The notes below the pieces were generated by a model. That model did no database searches and was not told the origin of the DNA. It saw only the letters and a program-made list of their open reading frames with translations. This document shows positions 1 through 5,582 of a stretch of 5,582 nt of DNA, in pieces; position 1 is the first letter of the stretch; each line of letters starts with the position of its first letter. Source of the stretch: an uncultured Thermoproteales archaeon (GTDB taxonomy: Archaea; Thermoproteota; Thermoprotei; Thermoproteales; Thermoproteaceae); assembly GCA_946480885.1 (NCBI GenBank), contig CAMLLK010000086.1, positions 1-5,582 of the forward strand, written 5' to 3'. The translations under genes were made by a program, and so were the position numbers.

Positions 1-50
1 TACGAGATAACCGTTCGTGACTGGAGTTCAGACGTGTGCTCTTCCGATCT
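1..50 (+). other. Illumina TruSeq P7 index adapter (synthetic, not genomic)
   Basis: The 50 bases split into the last 8 bases of the P7 flow-cell primer (TACGAGAT), an 8-base index (AACCGTTC), and the 34-base TruSeq read-2 adapter ending in CTCTTCCGATCT. They are the exact reverse complement of the last 50 bases of the window. This is untrimmed library adapter assembled into the contig. Any protein reading that begins here, such as a peptide containing GVQTCALPI, is an artefact. Biological sequence begins at 51. Confidence 0.98.
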
Positions 51-288
51 CTACATACCCAGGTGGTAGGTATGTTTATATGTCTGGCACCTCTATGGCG
101 GCGCCTCACGTCTCTGGAGTGGTGGCTATGATACAGGCGAGCTGCAAGCGGCTTGAGACTACTTACGCCCGTCGAATGAAGTCATCACCTCCACTGCCAG
201 AGACATAGGCCCGCTAGGATTTGACGTATTTAGTGGATACGGGCTGGTGGACGCCGCGGCGGCGATTCAATTGGCCTTGACTAAATAA
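51..288 (+). pseudogene. 3' fragment of subtilisin-like serine protease (S8), apparent frameshift
   Basis: This is the C-terminal end of a subtilase, a secreted or cell-surface peptidase in most archaea. The frame starting at 53 reads into GTSMAAPHVSG, the S8 catalytic serine motif, with the nucleophile Ser codon at 92-94. That frame stays open to a TAG at 206-208, but its residues after about 157 look unlike a subtilase. The family C-terminus continues in another frame: from 157 it reads DYLRPSNEVITSTARDIG, then a stretch including FSGYGLVDAAAAI, ending at TAA 286-288. The second frame has a TGA at 154-156, so the switch falls between about 155 and 178. One added G near 155 would restore CKRLGDYLRPSNE. 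The N-terminal part, with the Asp and His of the triad, is missing beyond the contig edge. The frameshift may be a contig-end sequencing or assembly error, or a real lesion. Family assignment is firm; pseudogene status is not. Confidence 0.85.
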
Positions 289-290
289 AC

Positions 291-300
291 TATTTATATA
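291..300 (+). promoter_or_regulatory. TATA box of the aconitase-family gene
   Basis: The sequence TATTTATATA lies 18-27 nt upstream of the ATG at 318, in the 29-nt gap after the protease stop. With archaeal transcription starting roughly 24-27 nt after the TATA box, the transcript would begin at or within a few bases of the ATG, giving a leaderless mRNA. No Shine-Dalgarno sequence precedes the ATG. Confidence 0.6.
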
Positions 301-307
301 GAATACG

Positions 308-313
308 TTTTTT
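308..313 (+). terminator. Possible T-tract terminator of the protease gene
   Basis: A run of six T lies 20 nt after the protease stop codon, followed by C and T. Archaeal transcription often ends at short T-tracts without a hairpin. The same bases sit between the TATA box and ATG of the next gene, so the tract may simply be part of the initiation region. Weak call. Confidence 0.25.
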
Positions 314-317
314 CTCT

Positions 318-1562
318 ATGCCAACTTGGACAGAGTATATATTCTACAAAAAAATAGGGAGATATCCATCTCCCGGAGACGTAGTAGAAGTTGTACCTGA
401 CTACGTAGGCTTCCATGACTTGACTGGATACCACGTCCTCGAGGTTTTAGAAAAGATGGGAGATGTAAAAGTCTTTGACAAAGAGAGAGTAGTAGTTGCT
501 TTTGACCACCTCTCGCCTCCGCCTAATCAAAGAGCTGCGGAGATTATGGTATACATAAGGAGACATGTGAGAAAACTTGGCTTAAGTAATTTCTACGACG
601 TCGGCGGCGGCATTCTACACCAAATCATTCTTGAGAAATACGCCTTGCCGGAGCAGATTATTTTCGCTGCAGATTCTCATACAAATACAGCAGGTGCGGT
701 GGGGGCATTTGCACATGGCATGGGCGCCACTGATATAGCCGCTGCCTTAAGGCTTGGGAGGACTTGGGTAGTGGTGCCTACGCCCTTTGCTGTATATATT
801 CAAGGCTATTTTAACAAAGGCGTCATGGGGAAAGACGTGGCTCTACACTTATTGGGAGAATTCGGAGCAGAGGGCTTCAACGGGTACTCCGTAGAGGCTT
901 TTGTAGAGTCTCCCAAGTCTTTCACTATGGACGACAGAGCATCTGTGGCGAATATGTCTACTGAGATGGGGGCCGACGCGTTTATGTTTATACCAGACGA
1001 GGTGACTGTTACATATCTCGAGGAGACTCGTGGAGTGGTCTACAAGCCCCCCTCTATAGAGTCTGGAAGCTATGAAGATAGATATACAGTAGAGTTGAAC
1101 AAATTAGAGCCTTTGGTGGCGGCTCCACATAGCGTAGACAATATAAAGTCCGTCACGGAGGTGGAGGGGGTCGAGGTAGACCAAGTATTCATAGGCTCTT
1201 GTACCAATGGAAGACTTAGCGACTTTGAAGCGGCGGCGAGGATTTTAAAGAGGGGGAAGGCTAGGAGTAGATGTATCGCAATCCCAGCCAGCAGGTCAGT
1301 TTTTGAAAAAGCACTTGAGTTAGGCTACGTCGAAGTGTTGACAAAGGCCGGCTGTGTCGTGACCTACGGCACATGCGGCCCGTGTCTCGGAGGACACTTC
1401 GGCATAGCGGGGCCCGGAGAGGTGGTGTTGACCACAAGTAATAGAAATTTCAAAGGGAGAGTGGGGCACCCAGAGGCAAAGGTCTATTTAGCAAACCCAG
1501 CCACAGCAGCCGCCACTGCTCTAGAGGGGAAGATAACAGACCCGAGAAAATACTTAACGTAG
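318..1562 (+). CDS. leuC/lysT: 3-isopropylmalate dehydratase / homoaconitase large subunit (aconitase family)
   Basis: A 414-residue protein, the usual length for archaeal LeuC/LysT large subunits. These pair with a small swivelling subunit (LeuD/LysU) to isomerise isopropylmalate in leucine synthesis or homocitrate in alpha-aminoadipate lysine synthesis, in the cytoplasm. Visible motifs are DSHT at 119-122 followed by a Gly/Ala-rich segment with GATD, GSCTNG at 293-298, TCGPCLGG at 352-359, SNRNF at 374-378 and the C-terminal ITDPR. Cys295, Cys353 and Cys356 are the three expected [4Fe-4S] ligands, so the active site looks intact. The ATG at 318 fits the TATA box spacing. The gene overlaps the convergent argF by 9 nt, and no small subunit is present in the window. 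A homocitrate synthase 0.9 kb away favours homoaconitase, but sequence alone does not separate it from isopropylmalate isomerase, and archaeal enzymes can accept both substrates. Confidence 0.9.
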   Translation: MPTWTEYIFYKKIGRYPSPGDVVEVVPDYVGFHDLTGYHVLEVLEKMGDVKVFDKERVVVAFDHLSPPPNQRAAEIMVYIRRHVRKLGLSNFYDVGGGILHQIILEKYALPEQIIFAADSHTNTAGAVGAFAHGMGATDIAAALRLGRTWVVVPTPFAVYIQGYFNKGVMGKDVALHLLGEFGAEGFNGYSVEAFVESPKSFTMDDRASVANMSTEMGADAFMFIPDEVTVTYLEETRGVVYKPPSIESGSYEDRYTVELNKLEPLVAAPHSVDNIKSVTEVEGVEVDQVFIGSCTNGRLSDFEAAARILKRGKARSRCIAIPASRSVFEKALELGYVEVLTKAGCVVTYGTCGPCLGGHFGIAGPGEVVLTTSNRNFKGRVGHPEAKVYLANPATAAATALEGKITDPRKYLT

Positions 1563-2471
1563 TAGATAAGCCAAGACGGCTTTAGCTGTGTGCATTCTAT
1601 TCTCGGCTTGGTCCCATACGGCAGACTGCGGACCGTCTATTACGTCGTCTGTGACTTCTTCACCTCTGTGGGCGGGTAGGCAGTGTAGAAATACGGCTCT
1701 CTTCCCGGCGATTTCCATAAGTTTAGAGTTCACTTGGTAAGGCTTGAGTAGTCTACGCCTCTCCTCAGCCTCTTTTTCAAAACCCATAGAGACCCAGACG
1801 TCTGTATACACGCCGTCTACATCCGCCACTTCATTTATGTAGTCTGTGAAGTATATCTCCCCGCCTGTCTTCGCTAAGTCTTCAGACAAGTCTTCTACAA
1901 TTTTATAGTTCCATAGTTGTTTAGGCCCTATAAGTCTTACATGCCACCCGAGTTTTGCCCCTACCACTGTCAGACTAGTCGCCACGTTGTTAGATACGTC
2001 GCCTACAAACGCTACTTTTAGCCCCCGGAGTTTGCCGGCTCTCTCCCAAAGCGTCAAGGCATCAGCCAGCGCCTGTAGGGGGTGGTGTCTATCAGACAAG
2101 GCGTTTATAACCGGTATTGAACTATGTCTAGCCATCTCCTCCAATGTCTCGTGTTTATAAACTCGCGCCGCCACAGCAGCTGCGTACCTCGACACAACTC
2201 GCATAGTATCCGCCACAGTCTCGCCTCGGCCAAGTTGAAGCTCCTGAGGGGTGGCGTAGACAACTTGCATCCCCAATTGGGCAGCCGCCGAGGTGAGAGA
2301 TAGACGCGTCCTAGTGCTTGGCTTTTCAAAATATAGGAGGAGCACTCTGCCGTTTAGAACCGGCGTATATATCTCACCGCCCAAGAACCTAGTCTTAAAG
2401 TCTCTTGCAATGTAGAGCAGATACTCTACCTCATGTGGCGTATATTCCATAAGCGTGAGTATGTGTTTCAT
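1554..2471 (-). CDS. argF: Ornithine carbamoyltransferase
   Basis: A 305-residue protein, typical for the family, that transfers the carbamoyl group of carbamoyl phosphate to ornithine to make citrulline in cytoplasmic arginine synthesis. The carbamoyl-phosphate loop STRTR is at 52-56 within [15 protein letters not shown] is at 130-133, the ornithine-loop DVWVSMG at 224-230, and HCLP at 263-266 with the catalytic Cys264. The SMG and HCLP motifs identify ornithine rather than aspartate carbamoyltransferase. The gene begins at ATG 2471, 22 nt downstream of the homocitrate synthase stop on the same strand, so the two may be co-transcribed. An AT-rich stretch about 25 nt upstream of the ATG could also supply its own promoter. 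Its stop lies inside the 3' end of the convergent aconitase-family gene. No frameshift or missing key residue is seen. Confidence 0.95.
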   Translation of the reverse strand: MKHILTLMEYTPHEVEYLLYIARDFKTRFLGGEIYTPVLNGRVLLLYFEKPSTRTRLSLTSAAAQLGMQVVYATPQELQLGRGETVADTMRVVSRYAAAVAARVYKHETLEEMARHSSIPVINALSDRHHPLQALADALTLWERAGKLRGLKVAFVGDVSNNVATSLTVVGAKLGWHVRLIGPKQLWNYKIVEDLSEDLAKTGGEIYFTDYINEVADVDGVYTDVWVSMGFEKEAEERRRLLKPYQVNSKLMEIAGKRAVFLHCLPAHRGEEVTDDVIDGPQSAVWDQAENRMHTAKAVLAYLLR

Positions 2472-2483
2472 AATCTAAATTTT

Positions 2484-2500
2484 CAATATATTATTATTTA
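2484..2500 (-). promoter_or_regulatory. Possible internal TATA element for argF
   Basis: On the minus strand this reads as an almost pure A/T stretch (TAAATAATAATATATTG) ending 13 nt before the argF ATG. A TATA-like TAATAATA starts 25 nt before that ATG and overlaps the homocitrate synthase stop codon. The 25-nt spacing equals that of the two promoters at 3911-3943, so a leaderless argF transcript is possible. A/T richness alone could also explain the resemblance. Confidence 0.35.
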
Positions 2501-3896
2501 TTGATAGGCAGCTCTTTCAGTACTATATTTGTTAAAGTTGATTCTACTCCCTTTATCTCTCTAATACTCTCAATGACGCGGTTTAACTCTTCAGTACTCT
2601 CTGCTATAATTTTCAACACTACGTCATACTCTCCAGTTACCTCTGAGACAGAGACTACGTTTTTCAACACGGCCACTCTCCTAGCCACTGAGGTGGTATA
2701 GACGTTGTTACTCACCTTAAGCCAGACATAGGCCTCTATGTGTCTATTCACTCTAGCTCTATACGCCACGTTTGTGATTTTTTCTAATATCTCTAATAAG
2801 TCGTCGTCTTTTAACCTATGGACATTGCTCTTTTTAACTTCTTCAACAACTTTGTCTAATACGTCGCTGGGGATAGAAATCCCGAGGCGTTCAAGACGGT
2901 GTTGTATAGCCCTCCTCCCACTGTATTTATCCAACGTAAAATCTCTCACACGGCCAACCGTCTCGGGAGGTATGGGCTCGTAAGTCTCTGGGTTAGCCAA
3001 GACGCCCGCTTGGTGGACCCCGGCTTTATGTGTAAAGACGTTTTCGCCGACAATTGGGAAATTGGGCATGACTGTAATCCCCGTGGCTGCCTCTACCATA
3101 GCTGTGATCTCTGGAAGTTTTTCTAACTTTACCAACTTTACCCCCGTGTGGTAGTAATACGCCGCTACGAAAGCTTGGAGGGGCGTGATGCCAGCTCTCT
3201 CGCCCAACCCGTTAACAGTGACGTGTACAACGTCGGCGCCTCCTTCCACAGCAGCTAAGCTATTGGCCACAGCCAATCCAAAGTCGTTATGGGCGTGTAC
3301 GTCGAGGCCGACGCGGGGGACCGATTCTTTAATCTTTCTAAACACTTCTCTAGCTCTGTCTGGAGTAAATACCCCCACTGTGTCTGCTATACTGACTCTA
3401 TCGGCCCCCGCCTCGTGGGCGGTCTTCACCACTTGTATTAAATAGTGGAGGTCTGCCCTAGAGGCGTCTTCAGCTGTGAACCTAACGGCGACGCCATGTG
3501 ACTTGGCGAAAGACACCATATCTGCAATTATCTGTAGCGCCTCTTCTCTAGACCTTCTGTGTTTATACTTTAGATGGATATCGCTGACTCCGTAAAACAC
3601 TGCGACTCTGTCCGGCTCTAAAGAGGAGGCAATTTCTAAGTCTTGTTTAACAGCTCTACTATGTACCACAATTTCACAATTTATATCTCCGCTCTTTTTC
3701 ATACTTATAATTTTTTTAATTGCGTTCTTAATGTCGGGAGCCACGTTGGGGTCGCCTACCTCTATCATATGTACCCCGAGGTCTGAGAGAGCCTTGGCGA
3801 TTCTCACACGCCACTCTTCTGAAAACACTACGCCCGGAGTTTGCTCACCCTCTCTCAAAGTGGAGTCTAATACGCGTACACTTTCCCCACTTGCAT
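2494..3896 (-). CDS. lysS: Homocitrate synthase with C-terminal RAM (Lrp/AsnC-type) domain; 5' end apparently frameshifted
   Basis: The enzyme condenses acetyl-CoA with 2-oxoglutarate, the first step of alpha-aminoadipate lysine synthesis. Numbering from the TTG at 3858, the DRE-TIM metallolyase barrel covers about 1-265. HAHND at 188-192 supplies the metal-binding His residues. GERAGITPL at 219-227 favours homocitrate synthase, since isopropylmalate and citramalate synthases usually have GERAGNAxLEE. FTHKAGVH at 275-282 opens the linker region. Residues about 374-450 form a RAM domain, an amino-acid sensor in Lrp regulators. The TTG is not a credible start: the conserved VRVLDST, with its metal-binding Asp, lies just upstream in the same frame, and no ATG, GTG or TTG precedes it before a stop at 3991-3993. 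A well-placed ATG at 3894-3896 is out of frame. One extra G in the CCCC run at 3885-3888 would join them as MQVGESVRVLDST. The gene lies 22 nt upstream of argF and is divergent from the gene at 3964. Isopropylmalate synthase is the main alternative. Confidence 0.85.
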
Positions 3897-3910
3897 AAGC
3901 GGCTTTTATG

Positions 3911-3922
3911 TCAAATTTATAA
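3911..3922 (-). promoter_or_regulatory. TATA box of the homocitrate synthase gene
   Basis: On the minus strand this reads TTATAAATTTGA, preceded by a purine-rich GGAAAAAG that resembles a BRE. The first T of TATA (3921) is 25 nt upstream of the A of the ATG at 3896. That spacing fits a leaderless transcript and is the main evidence that 3896 is the true start of the gene. Confidence 0.6.
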
Positions 3923-3943
3923 ACTTTTTCCTTAAATTTATAA
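3913..3943. repeat. Tandem 10-mer AAATTTATAA with 21-nt period in the divergent promoter
   Basis: AAATTTATAA occurs exactly at 3913-3922 and again at 3934-3943, offset by 21 nt, close to two turns of B-DNA. The 10-mer reads as a TATA-like element on both strands. The left copy is correctly placed for the leftward homocitrate synthase and the right copy for the rightward gene at 3964. Confidence 0.7.
3937..3943 (+). promoter_or_regulatory. TATA box of the sulfonucleotide-reductase-like gene
   Basis: TTTATAA lies with the first T of TATA (3939) 25 nt upstream of the GTG at 3964, the same spacing as the divergent promoter. It predicts a leaderless transcript starting at or near that GTG. No Shine-Dalgarno sequence is visible. 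Confidence 0.55.
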
Positions 3944-3963
3944 GTATTAAACGGCGATATTGC

Positions 3964-5532
3964 GTGCTCTATTGGTGTGAAGAGTTGAATCTACCAGTGC
4001 TCGACCCCAGAGTCGTATCTAGTCAATGCGGCGAGTTTATAGAAGTTAGACTAACAGAGCCTGTAGACCCCAGACCCGCCTTTAGACAAGATCTCGAAAT
4101 TACAAGAGAGGCAGTGGCTAATGAGTTGGGAGAAGAGGCCGCCTCTGTGTTAATTCCACTAGACGAAGTAGTGTTGCTCAACAAAATACCTGGCTACGCA
4201 GACCAGGCCGACGAGGTTGTTGTGAGAGGACGGGTAATTGGCCATAGATTCTACGACGTGTTAGAACAAAAGTGGAGATTTAGGCCTTTATATGAAGGCG
4301 TGGCGACGCTAATTGAAAAAGAAATTGGGAACTGGGCCGTGGTAGACATGGAGGAACTTCCAGTCGGCTATGACATACATAGAGATAAAGTCATCAAGGG
4401 GGTTCTGCCCAGTGAAAAATTTAGACATGTGGCAATAGCGACGAGGAGTGGAGAGCTGCATGGAGTGGCTAAGTTGTTCAGAGGGGGGAGGCTCCACGTG
4501 GTGAAGTCGTGGAGAGCGAAGAGGCCTCTCCCGCCGGGGAGGCCTGCTACTATACGGGATGCAGCGGAGTTAAATAAAAGCTATATAGAAAAAAAGGCAG
4601 TAGAGGCGATTGAGTTTATTAAAAAAACCGTGGAGAAGTACAGAAGGCCGGTGGTAGTTTCATACTCGGGAGGTAAAGACAGTTTAGTTGCCCTTGACTT
4701 AACTGCAAAGAGCGGTGTAGATTTTGTAATCTATTTCAACGACACCGGCCTAGAGCCGCCCGAGACGTTTAAAAATTTAGAAAAAATTAAAGAGAGATAT
4801 AGGCGAGAGGTTATCGTAGGATCGGCAGGCGATAGATTTTGGAAAGCTATTGAGAAATTCGGCCCTCCCGCTAGAGACTACAGGTGGTGTTGTAAAACTA
4901 TAAAACTTGGCCCCACTACAGAGGTTTTAAAGTCGAGATTTCCCAACGGCTACGTCAGCATAGTGGGGCAGAGAGCCGTGGAGTCTTTTCAGAGGGCGAA
5001 GCTTCCAAGAGTTTCTCCAAGTAAGTGGGTTGCTGGGTCTATAGTCGCAGCGCCAATACATAACTGGTCTGCCCTGGAGGTGTGGTTATATATATTTCTC
5101 TACGACTTGCCCTATAACTCTGCCTACGAGAAAGGCTTCGATAGACTAGGCTGCGTAGTCTGTCCAGCGAATGAGTTAGCAGAGTTGTCGTTAGTTGAGG
5201 CTAACTACCCAGAGCTCTACGGCAGAATGGCCTCTGTGTTAAAGAAATATTTCAACGACGGAGAGATTAAACTAGGGCTTTGGAGGTGGCGTGGCAGAAT
5301 ACCAGGTGACTTAGCTAGGTGGGTGGGTAGGGAAAGCGGGGGGGCTCTGCCTGTGAAAATTAAACAAACTGGAGAAGTTTTAACTCTTGAACTAAAAGTA
5401 GAGCCCGCGGAGGAGACTTTGAGAGAGATGTTGAAAATGTTAAAAAAGAGGGGAGTAGAGGTAGAGTTGAAAAGAAGTGGGGGGCTTTGGGTCGTTTCGA
5501 AAGGCGGGCTAGACGCGGCGGCGTTAGTTGTC
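3964..5532 (+). CDS. PP-loop sulfonucleotide (APS/PAPS) reductase-family protein with zinc-ribbon remnant and PUA-like domain, 3' partial
   Basis: An open frame of 523 codons runs into the adapter without a stop, so the C-terminus is missing. The GTG at 3964 was chosen because it is the first start codon in frame and sits 25 nt after a TATA box. Residues 1-30 resemble an N-terminal zinc ribbon (YWCEE, SSQCGE) with only two of the usual four cysteines. Residues about 115-190 look like a PUA RNA-binding fold (GVAKLF, LHVVKSWR). SGGKDS at 235-240 is the PP-loop that binds the nucleotide. Cys309-Cys310 and C397-V-V-C400 form the CC/CxxC pattern that holds a [4Fe-4S] cluster in APS reductases, with 86 residues between the pairs. 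GQRAVES at 335-341 and PIHNWSALEVW at 364-374 are further family motifs. The catalytic Cys of the classical ECGLH tail is not seen up to residue 523. The protein could reduce APS/PAPS or act in sulfur transfer to RNA; the family is firm, the substrate is not. Confidence 0.85.
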
Positions 5533-5582
5533 AGATCGGAAGAGCACACGTCTGAACTCCAGTCACGAACGGTTATCTCGTA
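5533..5582 (-). other. Illumina TruSeq P7 index adapter (synthetic, not genomic)
   Basis: This begins AGATCGGAAGAGCACACG and is the exact reverse complement of bases 1-50, including the same 8-base index (GAACGGTT in this orientation) and ATCTCGTA from the P7 primer. It interrupts the last gene. In that gene's frame it encodes the spurious tail SEEHTSELQSR, and on the opposite strand it supplies a false start reading MCSSDL. Confidence 0.98.

Noticed and set aside
150..195. GTGATGA on the minus strand as the C box of a C/D-box sRNA
   Set aside because: No CTGA D or D' box follows at a suitable distance.
17..208. Small ORF starting in the left adapter
   Set aside because: Its first 11 or so residues are translated adapter, and its last part is the wrong frame of the subtilase after the frameshift.
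2105..3445. Several 60-90-residue ORFs antisense to or in other frames of argF and homocitrate synthase
   Set aside because: They lie wholly within genes that have clear family motifs, and show no recognisable domains or plausible start context of their own.
150..3896. Programmed frameshifting in the protease or homocitrate synthase gene
   Set aside because: There is no slippery heptamer with downstream structure, and the homocitrate synthase shift would occur within the first few codons; a single-base sequence error is simpler.
4309..4497. Minus-strand 62-residue ORF
   Set aside because: It is antisense to the PUA-like region of a continuous 523-codon frame and shows no family motif.
5217..5549. 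Minus-strand 110-residue ORF near the right end
   Set aside because: It starts inside the adapter (MCSSDL) and is antisense to the intact sulfonucleotide-reductase-like frame; low-complexity Ser/Thr/Pro composition is typical of a shadow ORF.
1..5582. Perfect 50-bp terminal inverted repeat, as in a transposon or linear plasmid
   Set aside because: Both arms are the TruSeq index adapter with the same index; there is no transposase or replication gene between them.

Overview
The window looks like one complete short contig from a hyperthermophilic crenarchaeon, most likely order Thermoproteales and possibly Pyrobaculum. The evidence is the archaeal-type enzymes, heavy use of AGA/AGG arginine codons, start codons lying about 25 nt downstream of TATA boxes with no Shine-Dalgarno (leaderless transcripts), and homocitrate synthase fused to a RAM domain. 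The genus is an inference from gene content. Both ends are synthetic: bases 1-50 and 5533-5582 are the same Illumina TruSeq P7 index adapter in inverted orientation, so the biological sequence is 51-5532.

Layout: 51-288 (+) is the 3' end of a subtilisin-like serine protease, with an apparent one-base frameshift. 318-1562 (+) is an intact large subunit of the 3-isopropylmalate dehydratase/homoaconitase family. 1554-2471 (-) is ornithine carbamoyltransferase, convergent with the previous gene and overlapping its 3' end by 9 nt. 2494-3896 (-) is homocitrate synthase with a C-terminal RAM (Lrp/AsnC-type) domain; its conserved N-terminus lies in a different frame from its probable ATG. 3897-3963 is a compact divergent promoter with a duplicated TATA-like 10-mer. 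3964-5532 (+) is a PP-loop sulfonucleotide-reductase-family protein with a zinc-ribbon remnant and a PUA-like domain, cut off by the adapter.

Functionally, homocitrate synthase and the aconitase-family subunit would catalyse early steps of the alpha-aminoadipate lysine route, and ornithine carbamoyltransferase acts late in arginine synthesis. In many archaea these two pathways are linked through LysW-carried intermediates, so the middle of the window reads as a lysine/arginine synthesis neighbourhood. The divergent sulfonucleotide-reductase-like gene shares the promoter region but has no obvious role in that pathway. I see no mobile element, CRISPR array, tRNA or rRNA. I found no convincing undescribed system; the main points are the assembly artefacts, two probable single-base losses, and the unusual cysteine pattern and domain make-up of the last gene.
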